The translations under genes and the position numbers were made by a program. From contig NZ_SBII01000002.1 of the NCBI RefSeq assembly GCF_004028155.1, positions 248,001 to 312,000 on the forward strand: a stretch of 64,000 bases of DNA, written 5' to 3'. Shown piece by piece: positions 26,419 to 34,696 of the stretch. Source of the stretch: Flavobacterium cerinum. GTDB taxonomy: Bacteria; Bacteroidota; Bacteroidia; Flavobacteriales; Flavobacteriaceae. The notes under the pieces were generated by a model, which ran no database searches, had not been told where the DNA came from, and worked only from the letters and a program-made list of their open reading frames with translations. The stretch's first letter is position 1, and every line of letters starts with the position of its first letter.

Positions 26419-26448
26419 AGAGTCAGGTTGTGGTTAATAGATTATAGC

Positions 26449-26736
26449 TTATTCCTCGCTGCTAAGTTGTTTTACTTTTTCGATAATATCGTCAAGCCTG
26501 TTTCTTACCGTTGGGTAGCTAATACCTATTTGAGAAGCCATTTCTTTAAGGCTTCCGCCCGATAGAAAAAACTGCAATATAAAAGCCTGTTCATCTGCCG
26601 GAAGGCGTAGTAAAACAGGAAGCGGATAATTGCCGGATACCTGCGTGCTGCATGCGGGGCAGGATAACTGCGATACATGCAGTGACTCCTGGCAGCTAGG
26701 GCAGGCAATAGGAAGTTTTGGAGTTTTTATCTGCAT
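26449..26736 (-). CDS. DUF2089 zinc-ribbon/HTH regulator
   Basis: 95 residues. Two CxxC pairs near the N-terminus (CPSC and CPAC, about 13-34) form a small zinc ribbon; the rest is a sigma-like HTH (GGSLKEMASQIGISYPTVRNRLDDII, about 60-90). This is the DUF2089 layout. The HTH and small size suggest a DNA-binding regulator of its own operon, and an AT-only perfect inverted repeat lies right next to the -7 box upstream. It heads an operon with a membrane protein and a hydrolase. Confidence 0.82.
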   Translation of the reverse strand: MQIKTPKLPIACPSCQESLHVSQLSCPACSTQVSGNYPLPVLLRLPADEQAFILQFFLSGGSLKEMASQIGISYPTVRNRLDDIIEKVKQLSSEE

Positions 26737-26753
26737 AATTGTCTTGTTTAATG

Positions 26754-26797
26754 CAAATATATATTAATAAAATTAAAATAATAATTAATTTTATTAA
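26754..26797 (-). promoter_or_regulatory. Promoter -7 box and 13-bp inverted repeat upstream of the DUF2089 gene
   Basis: TATATTTG on the minus strand (26754-26761), an exact TAnnTTTG match 17 bp before the start. Just upstream is a perfect 13-bp inverted repeat, TTAATAAAATTAA and its complement (26764-26776 and 26785-26797), with an 8-nt spacer, covering the -33/-7 spacer. A good candidate operator for autoregulation. Confidence 0.5.
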
Positions 26798-26834
26798 AAA
26801 TGATGTTGATTTTATTTAGTATTGAAAATAAAAA

Positions 26835-26852
26835 AACTCCTGAGAGGGAGTT
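26835..26852 (-). terminator. Terminator after the DUF2805 gene
   Basis: AACTCC stem with a 6-nt loop and GGAGTT; on the minus strand it is followed by a run of T. It lies five bases past the stop at 26858. Confidence 0.65.
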
Positions 26853-26857
26853 ATATT

Positions 26858-27130
26858 TTAAAATTTGTTCTTAATATAGTATTTAGAATCAAGTTCGTCG
26901 TCTTCAAAACTGTTAAGCGGCTTAGGTTTTGGCTTTTTAGCAGCGGTTTTCTTTTTCCACAATTCAAAATTATCTGCCGATAATTTCTTATGCATAATGT
27001 CAGTCACTTCTTTTTCAGATAATCCAAATTCTTTTTTGATTTCCTCAAAAGGTTTTTTTTCTTCCTGGGCAAGCGTGACGATCCTGTCAAGCGCTTCTTT
27101 GTCCAATTCTAAGCGGTTACTCTTTTTCAT
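26858..27130 (-). CDS. DUF2805 / TIGR03643-type small protein
   Basis: 90-residue soluble protein with LDKEALDRIVTLAQEEKKPFEEIKKEFGLSE split into two helices and a degenerate HTH, followed by a KKKTAAKKPKPKP stretch. This matches the DUF2805/TIGR03643 family, of unknown function, found mostly in Bacteroidetes and marine bacteria. No gene partner; own terminator. The 265 bp upstream are extremely AT-rich. Confidence 0.75.
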   Translation of the reverse strand: MKKSNRLELDKEALDRIVTLAQEEKKPFEEIKKEFGLSEKEVTDIMHKKLSADNFELWKKKTAAKKPKPKPLNSFEDDELDSKYYIKNKF

Positions 27131-27395
27131 CAGATGAAAAAATTTATTCAGGTAATTTTTTAAAAGGTTTATTATTCTATAATCAATATTACTAAAAAAA
27201 ATAATTCAATTTAAAACGATTGCATTTTTTTTATTCTATTTGAAAATTTTTATTTTTTTTAATAAAAAATGCAATTTCTATTGCTAATCATTTACAATAA
27301 TGGCTATTTAGCTTTTAAATCTCGATTGTTTTTGAGGGTATTGTACTACATGTAATAGTTTTAAAAGTAAGAATTGCTTACTAAAAAAGTGATTT

Positions 27396-27749
27396 TTAGG
27401 TATAAAGATACGCCCAATACACAAGCAAGAGCTGTATAGGTAACCTAAGCAGCCTCACCCATTTAGGTAATCCTAAAGCGGCATTGTCATTTATATACAT
27501 ATATACGTTGGCCGGAAAAACAGCGATTAGCAGTATAATAATACCCCATGCGGCAAATGAAGACAGCTGTGGTACACAAAGTAATACCCCCAGTATAATT
27601 TCTGCGGCACCGCTAACAATATTAATTGTTTTTGGAGCAGGTAATGCCGGCGGGATCATTTTTACATACAAGCGCGGAACTCTAAAGTGATTTATACCTG
27701 CCAGAATATAAAGAAAAGCCATCAGGTATAAAGAATAGGGTAGTACCAT
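27396..27749 (-). CDS. DoxX family membrane protein
   Basis: 117 residues with about four hydrophobic helices. LAGINHFRVPRLYVKMIPPALP followed by IVSGAAEIILGVLL is the DoxX/DoxD-like pattern. Family members are small inner-membrane proteins linked to quinone or thiosulfate redox chemistry and stress, with no firm function here. It diverges from the lipoprotein gene at 27811. Confidence 0.8.
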   Translation of the reverse strand: MVLPYSLYLMAFLYILAGINHFRVPRLYVKMIPPALPAPKTINIVSGAAEIILGVLLCVPQLSSFAAWGIIILLIAVFPANVYMYINDNAALGLPKWVRLLRLPIQLLLVYWAYLYT

Positions 27750-27810
27750 AATGATAGTGTTTTACTCAAAGTTAATTCTTTTAAATATATTTGACTACTA
27801 AAATTACCGA

Positions 27811-28734
27811 ATGAAAAATATAACATTCTTGTTCTGCCTTTTGTTTTTAACGGCCTGCGGAAAAGAAAAAACGGCTGAAACAGTGAAATCTAAAGTAGTT
27901 GCTGTTAATCCAGGATCTTTAGATTATTCTAAATATGAAATTACAAAAGAAGGACTGGGGCCTGTTCAGCTCGGAATGTCTTTTACAGAGACTGACGCAC
28001 TGCTTAAAGACTTTACAAAAGAAGAAATCCTAGCGTACGACTTTGGTTTTGACGGTGGAGGTAAAGCATGGCTGTATAAATATAAAAATACCGCAGTTTT
28101 TGGAATTGTACCTGCCCGCGATTCAGATACTATAATTGGCATAGCAGTGATTGACCATAATTTAAAGTCGGCAGACGGAGTACACCCAAAGATGACAGTT
28201 GCAGAACTTCTGGCACTTTCCCCTAAGCTAAAAGCCAGCCAGAACCTTCTTATGGATTGGGAGTCAATAATAGATCGTGAGAACAACAGGGAATTTGTAT
28301 TTGTTACGAGCGATAAAAACAGTATTGCCAATTACTCTACTCCTGAAGAATCGGTTACACCAAAACGACTGGATGCCCCTTGCGATTGGATTATAATTGC
28401 GAAACACGAAGCGCAGCAAAGCGATTGCAGTATAATGCGCGAAGGTAAATTCATGTACAAAGATTCCGATGGCGATGATATTATTGTAACTATAAATGGT
28501 GAGGCAGTTACCGAAGATCATAAAGGTGGTAAATATGTTCTTATATCTAAAATAAAATGGATAAGCGATTGCGAATATGAGAATATGCTGGTCATGTCTA
28601 CAGTGCCTAAATTCCCGCTTGCACCAGGAACAGTGATGAATGTTACGATCGATAAGGTGGACGGAAATAACATTCATTTTACAGCTACAGCCATTGGGAA
28701 AAGCTTTCACGGAATAATGAAAAAGATAAAATAA
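27811..28734 (+). CDS. Lipoprotein of unknown function
   Basis: 307 residues; lipoprotein signal MKNITFLFCLLFLTAC with the lipobox cysteine at 16. It has an N-terminal low-complexity linker, then GLGPVQLGMSFTETDALLKD, a pattern of small periplasmic domains, and a C-terminal region of beta character with Cys pairs. A TATATTTG -7 box lies at 27786-27793, 17 bp before the start. No catalytic residues recognised. The next gene is an L,D-transpeptidase-like protein. Confidence 0.68.
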   Translation: MKNITFLFCLLFLTACGKEKTAETVKSKVVAVNPGSLDYSKYEITKEGLGPVQLGMSFTETDALLKDFTKEEILAYDFGFDGGGKAWLYKYKNTAVFGIVPARDSDTIIGIAVIDHNLKSADGVHPKMTVAELLALSPKLKASQNLLMDWESIIDRENNREFVFVTSDKNSIANYSTPEESVTPKRLDAPCDWIIIAKHEAQQSDCSIMREGKFMYKDSDGDDIIVTINGEAVTEDHKGGKYVLISKIKWISDCEYENMLVMSTVPKFPLAPGTVMNVTIDKVDGNNIHFTATAIGKSFHGIMKKIK

Positions 28735-28804
28735 GAAACAATTTCTTTACCACATACTAAATCAACTAGATTTATAGTTATAAGGAATACTTACCTTAAC
28801 TATA

Positions 28805-29407
28805 ATGATAAAAACCACAATTCTACTGCTTTTCGGACTGATGAGCTGTATGTCTTCTTCAGAAAATGAAACTGCCTTAGCGGCAAAAAATTATGCACTT
28901 CAGCATACCGAGGCGCTGGCTTTTTGTAAAAAGAAAGACTTTAATCAGGAGTACTATTTTCTGATCGATATGAGCGTCCATTCCGGAAAAAAACGTTTCT
29001 ATGTGTACGACTTCAAACAAAAAAAAGTTATCGATAGCAACCTTGTAACACATGGCAGTTGTGATATATTAGAGGATAACGATACCAAGTACGAAAAAGC
29101 AAAATTCAGCAACCGGGACAACAGTCACTGCTCATCTGTAGGAAAGTACAAGATAGGTAAACGGGATTATAGTTCCTGGGGTATTAAAGTAAAATACTGG
29201 CTCGAAGGTTTGGAAACTACAAACAGCAATGCAAAGAATAGGGTAGTCGTACTACACTCCTGGGAAGCAGTACACAATACCGAGATCTATCCGAAATATA
29301 GTCCGCTTAGCTGGGGCTGCCCTGCCGTATCCGATGCTTTTATGACAAAATTGGACAACAAACTGCAAAAAACAGAAAAGCCGGTTTTGCTGTGGATAGT
29401 GGAGTAA
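28805..29407 (+). CDS. L,D-transpeptidase-like (YkuD_2) lipoprotein
   Basis: 200 residues with a short lipoprotein-like signal (MIKTTILLLFGLMSC, Cys15). The catalytic region has His in VVLHSWEAVH and Cys in LSWGCPAVSD, the His/Cys arrangement of murein L,D-transpeptidase catalytic domains (the YkuD_2 subgroup common in Bacteroidetes). Such enzymes cross-link peptidoglycan stems or attach proteins to it. A hairpin upstream abuts the start codon. A second L,D-transpeptidase-like gene lies at 40381. Confidence 0.78.
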   Translation: MIKTTILLLFGLMSCMSSSENETALAAKNYALQHTEALAFCKKKDFNQEYYFLIDMSVHSGKKRFYVYDFKQKKVIDSNLVTHGSCDILEDNDTKYEKAKFSNRDNSHCSSVGKYKIGKRDYSSWGIKVKYWLEGLETTNSNAKNRVVVLHSWEAVHNTEIYPKYSPLSWGCPAVSDAFMTKLDNKLQKTEKPVLLWIVE

Positions 29408-29515
29408 AAATGACTTTCTGATTTCCTAAAGTCTTGTTATTTGGCAGAATACTAACAATTTGCCTATCGTTATTGTTTTAATTTTAAAGGAAACAAATAA
29501 CTAAAAACAAGAATT

Positions 29516-30052
29516 ATGGACTCAATTAATAAAAATCAGAAAGAAGATAATTTCAAAAATCTGGCAGGACAGGAAGCATTAGATAAAATTAAAACACTGG
29601 CAAAAGCAGCAGGATCATGTTTCTTTTGTACAGGTATCGTTACAGGCAAACCTTTTGATACACGGCCAATGTCGGCAGAGAAAATAGATGACGATGGAAA
29701 CTTTTGGTTTTTGAGTTCCAATGATTCACATAAAAACAGCGAGCTGCAGGCAGACCCATCAGCACAGCTTCTTTTTCAAGGCTCTTCCTATACCGATTTT
29801 ATGACATTGTATGGAAAAGCAACCATTAGCACAGACAAACAAAAGATTGATGAATTGTGGGATCCGTTAATGAAAAATTGGTTTACTGAAGGTAAAGAAG
29901 ATCCAAGAATAACCGTAATAAAGTTTACACCTACCGAGGGGTACTATTGGGATACAAAACATGGCCAGGCAGTTGCCATGATAAAAAGCGCTATTGGAGC
30001 TATAAAAGGTGAAACCTATGATGACTCTATAGAAGGAAATATAAAACCTTAA
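29516..30052 (+). CDS. Pyridoxamine 5'-phosphate oxidase family protein
   Basis: 178 residues, split-barrel FMN-binding fold of the general stress protein 26 group. Marks are CFFCTGIVTGKPFDTRPMS, DDGNFWFLSSNDSHK (typical of GSP26-type proteins) and DFMTLYGKA. It probably binds FMN; the substrate is unknown and it is not the PdxH vitamin B6 enzyme. It ends at a strong bidirectional terminator facing htpG. Confidence 0.82.
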   Translation: MDSINKNQKEDNFKNLAGQEALDKIKTLAKAAGSCFFCTGIVTGKPFDTRPMSAEKIDDDGNFWFLSSNDSHKNSELQADPSAQLLFQGSSYTDFMTLYGKATISTDKQKIDELWDPLMKNWFTEGKEDPRITVIKFTPTEGYYWDTKHGQAVAMIKSAIGAIKGETYDDSIEGNIKP

Positions 30053-30070
30053 TAAATAAGGTTTGAGACA

Positions 30071-30102
30071 AAAAACCCTGCAGTGAGAACTGCAGGGTTT
30101 TT
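30071..30102. terminator. Bidirectional terminator between the GSP26-like gene and htpG
   Basis: Perfect 14-bp inverted repeat (AAAAACCCTGCAGT and its complement) with loop GAGA, with T runs on both strands. Confidence 0.85.
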
Positions 30103-30136
30103 CAAATAATTCAAACAATATAATAAATCCAGCGAT

Positions 30137-32020
30137 TTATTTTATTAGCTCAAAGCTTCTCTTAACAAATGCGGTAAGCTCTTCGCCTTTTAATAGGTTT
30201 TGCGATAGTTTAGCAAGGTCTAATGCCTGTTTTACTAAAGCCTCCTGATGTGTCTTGTCGTCACTGTTCAATATGTTTGTTGTCAGTTCGCTGTTCGTGT
30301 TTACCACTACATTGTACATGTCAGGGAAGTTACCCATACCAAACATACCGCCGCCGCTTGCACTCATCTCTTTCATACGGCGCATAAACTCCGGCTGTGT
30401 TATCATGAATGGAGCAGCATTACTGTCCATTGCTTCTAACTGTACAGAGTATCCTGATTTTGGGATGAACTCTTCCAGTGTAGTTTTAAGTTTGTTTTGC
30501 TCTTCTTCGCTAAGCTTAGAAATTTGCTGCTCGTCTTTATTGATCAATTTATCAATATGATCTGCATCTACACGAACAAACATTAAGTCTTTGTTATCTG
30601 CTTCCAGTTTCTGGATAAGGTGCGAAATGATTGGAGAATCAAGAAGCATTACTTCATATCCTTTATCTCTTGCCGCAGCAATATAACTGTGCTGTGTATC
30701 TTTATTAGATGCATACAGTACTATTAACTTACCGTCTTTATCTGTTTGTGTAGCAGCGAGTTTTTCTTTAAGCTCATCAATCGTAAAGAACTTGTTATCT
30801 ACGGTTGGGTATAATACAAAAGAACCAGCTTTTTCATAGAACTTAGGCTCGCTAAGCATACCATATTCCAGTACGATTTTAATATCGTTCCATTTCTGTT
30901 CGAAATCCTCACGGTTTTCAGTGAACAGCGATTTTAATTTGTCGGCTACTTTACGAGTAATGTAGTTTGATATTTTTTTAACCGCACCGTCTGCCTGTAG
31001 GTAAGAACGCGATACGTTCAGCGGAATATCCGGAGAATCGATCACACCACGAAGCATGGTAAGGAATTCAGGTACAATTCCTTCTACGTTATCCGTTACA
31101 TATACTTGGTTTTGATACAGTTGTATTTTATCTTTTTGAACCTGTAGGTCAGAAGACATTTTAGGGAAATATAAAATACCTGTTAGGTTAAAAGGATAAT
31201 CTACATTAAGGTGAATGTTAAACAATGGCTCTTCAAACTGCGTTGGGTAAAGCTCATGGTAAAACGATTTGTAATCTTCATCCGTAAGGTCTGCCGGTTG
31301 TTTTGTCCAGGCTGGAGTTGGGTTGTTGATAATATTATCAACCTCAATCTCTTCTGCTTTATAATCTTCAGGAGCATCTTCCGGCGTAGGAAGTGTTTCT
31401 GTGCGGGTACCAAACTTAATAGGCACCGGCATGAATTTATTGTATTTTCTTAGCAGTTCGGCAATACGGCCTTCTTCAAGGAATTCAAGAGAATCCTCTG
31501 CAATGTGCAGGATAATTTCACTTCCTCTTTCAGTTTTGTCAGATGGCTCTAATGTGAATTCAGGACTGCCATCGCATGTCCAATGCACAGCCGGTTCGTC
31601 TTTATATGATTTGGTTATGATCTCAACTTTCTCTGCAACCATAAAGGCAGAATAGAAACCAAGACCAAAATGACCTATGATACCTGAATCTTTAGCAGAA
31701 TCTTTATATTTTTCAAGGAATTCCTCAGCACCGGAGAAAGCTACCTGGTTGATGTATTTTTCAACCTCTTCACCTGTCATACCAATACCCTGGTCGATAA
31801 TATGAAGCTTTTTACCTTCTTTATCGATTCTTACTTCAATTTTAGGATTGCCATATTCTACCTTTGCTTCGCCTATACCTGTAAGGTGCTTTAATTTAAG
31901 TGTAGCGTCAGTGGCATTAGAAACCAATTCACGTAAAAAAATCTCGTGGTCACTGTATAAGAATTTCTTGATTAAGGGAAAGATGTTTTCTACCGAAACA
32001 TTAATTTTTCCTGTTGTCAT
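30137..32020 (-). CDS. htpG: Molecular chaperone HtpG (bacterial Hsp90)
   Basis: 627 residues from the ATG at 32020, which gives the usual MTTGKINVSVENIFPL start; an upstream in-frame ATG at 32101 would add 27 non-conserved residues. The GHKL ATPase site is visible: LRELVSNATDA (N box), DQGIGM (G1) and GHFGLGFYSAFMVA (G2). Middle and C-terminal dimerisation domains follow to the end. ATP-dependent cytoplasmic chaperone. The upstream region has a promoter-like element with an inverted repeat in its spacer. Confidence 0.95.
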   Translation of the reverse strand: MTTGKINVSVENIFPLIKKFLYSDHEIFLRELVSNATDATLKLKHLTGIGEAKVEYGNPKIEVRIDKEGKKLHIIDQGIGMTGEEVEKYINQVAFSGAEEFLEKYKDSAKDSGIIGHFGLGFYSAFMVAEKVEIITKSYKDEPAVHWTCDGSPEFTLEPSDKTERGSEIILHIAEDSLEFLEEGRIAELLRKYNKFMPVPIKFGTRTETLPTPEDAPEDYKAEEIEVDNIINNPTPAWTKQPADLTDEDYKSFYHELYPTQFEEPLFNIHLNVDYPFNLTGILYFPKMSSDLQVQKDKIQLYQNQVYVTDNVEGIVPEFLTMLRGVIDSPDIPLNVSRSYLQADGAVKKISNYITRKVADKLKSLFTENREDFEQKWNDIKIVLEYGMLSEPKFYEKAGSFVLYPTVDNKFFTIDELKEKLAATQTDKDGKLIVLYASNKDTQHSYIAAARDKGYEVMLLDSPIISHLIQKLEADNKDLMFVRVDADHIDKLINKDEQQISKLSEEEQNKLKTTLEEFIPKSGYSVQLEAMDSNAAPFMITQPEFMRRMKEMSASGGGMFGMGNFPDMYNVVVNTNSELTTNILNSDDKTHQEALVKQALDLAKLSQNLLKGEELTAFVKRSFELIK

Positions 32021-32064
32021 AGTATAAATGTTTTTAATATGATTAGTTTCTGCAATGCTGTCAA

Positions 32065-32093
32065 ATAAGATACCAATTGATGATTGGTGACAA
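32065..32093 (-). promoter_or_regulatory. Candidate htpG promoter with operator-like inverted repeat
   Basis: On the minus strand, TTG (32091-32093), 18-nt spacer, TATCTTAT (32065-32072). Inside the spacer is the inverted repeat ACCAAT-TGATG-ATTGGT (32072-32088). The -7 element is a loose match (TAnnTTTG consensus), so the assignment is tentative. Confidence 0.45.
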
Positions 32094-32257
32094 ATTGGCA
32101 TTTTTTAGGACACTGCCTTTGGCATAAAAAACAAAATTGTAAGGAGCAACTGTTAAAGAAAATTGATTTTAAGAAAACATTAATATGTTAAAAAAACAAG
32201 ATAGGGCAAATTGTTACTGCGTGTAAAATTAGATACTTTGCTTAAAATCAGACTACT

Positions 32258-32377
32258 ATGTACTACAAAAAAACAAAATTATTCTTGTTAAATAAACGGC
32301 ATGACTATTGTTATGTAGCCAGGAAATTCATTAACTTTATTCCGAATTTAAGACAACAATTAACCTTTAAAACCTGA
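32258..32377 (+). other. Small 39-residue ORF in the 5' region of the lipoprotein gene
   Basis: ATG at 32258 to TGA at 32377, encoding 39 mostly basic and aromatic residues (starts MYYKKTKLF), with stop four bases before the lipoprotein start. It could be a leader peptide or an unannotated small protein, or simply chance. The rest of the 360-bp gap between htpG and the lipoprotein holds a near-consensus promoter (TTG then TACTTTG near 32213-32241) and the htpG regulatory elements. Confidence 0.25.
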
Positions 32378-32380
32378 TTA

Positions 32381-32836
32381 ATGATTATGAAAAGATTTCT
32401 GTTTTTAAGCATGTTCGTAATGATATTAGGATCATGTACTTCCCTTGACACAAAATCCCAGACGGGGCTTAAAGGAAACTGGTCAATCACCAACGTTACT
32501 TATCCCGGATCTGAGTATATCAAAGTAACATCGTTTGATATTGCCGATTCTAAATGCTTTGTAGGCAGTTCATGGAATTTTATTTCAAACAACAACAAAG
32601 GAACAATGACAATTGAAAAAGGCGGATGCCCATCATTTAGCAGTCCAATTGTTTGGACAGTAACTAAAGAAGGTGCTTTCACACTAAAAATAACCGAAGG
32701 AGAAAAAGCAAAAAGAGTATCTCAGGGGTATAACCTACAAATGAGAAACCAGTCTGAAACGTCATTCCAGCTTGTAGATAATGTATCTGTAGGAGGTAAG
32801 ACAGTAGAAGTGGTGTACCAGTTCTCTAAAATGTAA
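32381..32836 (+). CDS. Lipocalin-like lipoprotein
   Basis: 151 residues. Signal ends at the lipobox in MILGSCTS; an in-frame ATG two codons later (32387) is an equally good start. The mature part begins LKGNWSITNV, and the rest alternates beta strands, like the small lipocalin-family lipoproteins of flavobacteria. It is 32 bp upstream of the OmpA lipoprotein gene, a pairing I have seen in Flavobacterium (from memory), which suggests an outer-membrane role. Confidence 0.75.
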   Translation: MIMKRFLFLSMFVMILGSCTSLDTKSQTGLKGNWSITNVTYPGSEYIKVTSFDIADSKCFVGSSWNFISNNNKGTMTIEKGGCPSFSSPIVWTVTKEGAFTLKITEGEKAKRVSQGYNLQMRNQSETSFQLVDNVSVGGKTVEVVYQFSKM

Positions 32837-32868
32837 TATCAATAAAACCCAAAAATAAAATCGTGATC

Positions 32869-33564
32869 ATGAAAACAACAAAAATTTACGCATTGGTGCT
32901 TGCCCTTATACTAAGCATAGGATTAAGCTCATGCGAAGCCGTTAAGAATACTAATAATACACAAAGAGGTGTAGGTATTGGTGCAGGTGCAGGTGCTGTA
33001 ATAGGTGGTATCCTTGGAAATAACCTTGGTAAAGGTGGTAATACTGCTCTTGGAGCCATTATTGGTGGTGTTGTAGGCGGAACTGTTGGTGGTGTTATTG
33101 GTAACAAAATGGACAAACAGGCTCAAAAAATAGATGAGGTTTTACCAGGTGCAGATGTAGAAAGAGTAGGTGAAGGTATTAGATTAGTACTTAACGAAAA
33201 CTCTGTAAACTTCGATCTTGGAAAATCTACACTTACTGCAAAAGCAAAAGGAAACCTTGATAAGCTTGTAGCGGTATTCAATGAATACCCAGACACAAAT
33301 ATCCAGATCTTTGGTTATACTGACAGCAGCGGAAGCGACGAACTTAACCTTAAATTATCGGAGCAAAGAGCTGCATCTGTAAAAGCTTACCTTGCTAGTA
33401 AAGGTTTAAAAGGAGCAAGGTTTACAACTATAGGTCGTGGTGAAGCAGATCCAATTGCTGGCAACGATACTAAAGATGGTATGGCTAAAAACAGACGTGT
33501 AGAGTTTGCTATTACTGCAAATGAGAAAATGGTACAGGATGCTGAAAAAGAAGCAAAAAAATAA
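32869..33564 (+). CDS. OmpA family lipoprotein with glycine zipper
   Basis: 231 residues from the ATG at 32869 (a GTG six bases upstream is in frame but less likely). Lipoprotein signal with Cys in GLSSCEA, then a long glycine-zipper hydrophobic region (about 35-80) and a C-terminal OmpA/MotB peptidoglycan-binding domain (about 120-222; NFDLGKST, GYTDSSGSDELN, LSEQRAASV, KNRRVEF). It should link the outer membrane to the cell wall. It ends at a strong terminator. Confidence 0.88.
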   Translation: MKTTKIYALVLALILSIGLSSCEAVKNTNNTQRGVGIGAGAGAVIGGILGNNLGKGGNTALGAIIGGVVGGTVGGVIGNKMDKQAQKIDEVLPGADVERVGEGIRLVLNENSVNFDLGKSTLTAKAKGNLDKLVAVFNEYPDTNIQIFGYTDSSGSDELNLKLSEQRAASVKAYLASKGLKGARFTTIGRGEADPIAGNDTKDGMAKNRRVEFAITANEKMVQDAEKEAKK

Positions 33565-33587
33565 AACATACTACTATTTGTATTTAG

Positions 33588-33613
33588 AAAAGGCTGCCAA
33601 TTGGCAGCCTTTT
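33588..33613. terminator. Bidirectional terminator after the OmpA gene
   Basis: 26-bp perfect palindrome (AAAAGGCTGCCAA and its complement) flanked by A and T runs, lying between the convergent OmpA gene and the barrel-protein gene. Confidence 0.8.
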
Positions 33614-33619
33614 CTATTA

Positions 33620-34249
33620 TTACCTCCAGTCGGCATCACCTTTATTTCTTCCAAGATAATAAGTAAGGCCAATCGATGCATTCAATATTTTTCCGGTATA
33701 GGTTTTTCCAACGTTTGTACTGTCAAACCCATTTTGCTGGCGGAAGTTTAAAACGCCCGAAACATCGCCTGTTAAAGCAAAACGTTCACTTATGTATAAT
33801 TGTAAAGTACCTCCAAGAATAACATTCCCCATGTTATCGCTCTCTACATCGTCATAAATATTAAGATGCGAATATCCTGCACCTCCATGCAAAAGCATAT
33901 TAAGCCTTCCTCCGGTAAGATTGGGAAGGTTTAAAGTCCTCCCAATGTTATATACGGCCTGTGCCGATAGCCTGTAGTAAAGCCCTCCTGTTCCCGGTCT
34001 GCCATTGTCTGAACTAAAACGGTCGTTAGCATAATCAGCTTTAACACCCCAGTATTCGTTAAACATATATCTTACGCCTATTCCCCAATGCTTAAAATCA
34101 GTCTGGATAGGGCTCCGGGTATAGTTAAGACCATATTCTGCTTCAAGAGAAAGTTGATCAAAACGATTGCCGCCGGTAGGGCAGCACGGTCCTTGGGAGA
34201 ACGCCGACATAGATAATGCAAGCGCTAAAAACGTGACTGTCTTTTTCAT
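33620..34249 (-). CDS. Outer-membrane beta-barrel protein
   Basis: 209 residues from the ATG at 34249, which starts a clean signal peptide (MKKTVTFLALALSMSAFSQ); the long upstream open frame is not signal-like. The mature part alternates aromatic and polar residues with glycines (YGLNYTRSPIQTDFKHWGIGVRYMF is typical, split here by rule) and ends in aromatic-rich strands (SIGLTYYLG), a beta-barrel pattern. CCPTG near the N-terminus is unusual. Probably a small OMP; substrate unknown. Confidence 0.7.
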   Translation of the reverse strand: MKKTVTFLALALSMSAFSQGPCCPTGGNRFDQLSLEAEYGLNYTRSPIQTDFKHWGIGVRYMFNEYWGVKADYANDRFSSDNGRPGTGGLYYRLSAQAVYNIGRTLNLPNLTGGRLNMLLHGGAGYSHLNIYDDVESDNMGNVILGGTLQLYISERFALTGDVSGVLNFRQQNGFDSTNVGKTYTGKILNASIGLTYYLGRNKGDADWR

Positions 34250-34696
34250 GTAATTTTGGCTCTTAAGTGTTGCCTTACTTTTTAACATTATACAATAGTA
34301 AACCACAGCACAAGTTTTTACGTAATTGTAAATACTTACTGCCATAATTGTTGCTGCTGTTACAGCAACCATATAGTAAGGGGTTTTATTTATTGGTTAG
34401 ATAGGTAAGGGCGTTTTCTTATAGGGAACGCCTTTATTCTTTAGCCAAAAAATATAAGTATATAGGTGATTGTTGGTGTGTTTTGCTCCATTTTTAAGCG
34501 AAGCAATTATTTGTCGAAAATCAGAATATTTTTAGAATTTAAAAGTTAAAAGGTTATTAATTTTTTATAAAAATTTAATGGTCGTATTCTCAGTCCTGAT
34601 TTATAGTTTTATGCATATTTTTTTATCCTTTATTATTGTTAAGCCCCGTGGTCTATTTGCAGTAATTCAATACTTTTGCAAAATAATAGAACACTA
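34250..34696. other. 447-bp intergenic region with two hairpins
   Basis: No gene seen. It contains the inverted repeat GTTGCTG-N6-CAGCAAC (34350-34369) and a terminator-like hairpin AAGGGCGTT-N11-AACGCCTTT (34407-34435, one G-T pair), although no plus-strand gene ends before them. The remainder is AT-rich. A -7-like TACTTTTG at 34671-34678 probably serves the ABC ATPase gene. Confidence 0.45.

Noticed and set aside
27131..27395. Possible gene in the AT-rich gap
   Set aside because: Stop codons in all frames at short intervals; only homopolymer runs and one distant inverted repeat seen.
28264..28710. 148-residue antisense frame in the lipoprotein gene at 27811
   Set aside because: Shadow of the coding strand, rich in Phe/Tyr/His without any fold pattern, no start context.
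30255..30560. 101-residue plus-strand frame inside htpG
   Set aside because: Antisense to a conserved HtpG region.
32021..32101. N-terminally extended HtpG starting at 32101
   Set aside because: The added 27 residues are not signal-like or conserved and would cover the promoter-like region; the ATG at 32020 gives the usual N-terminus.
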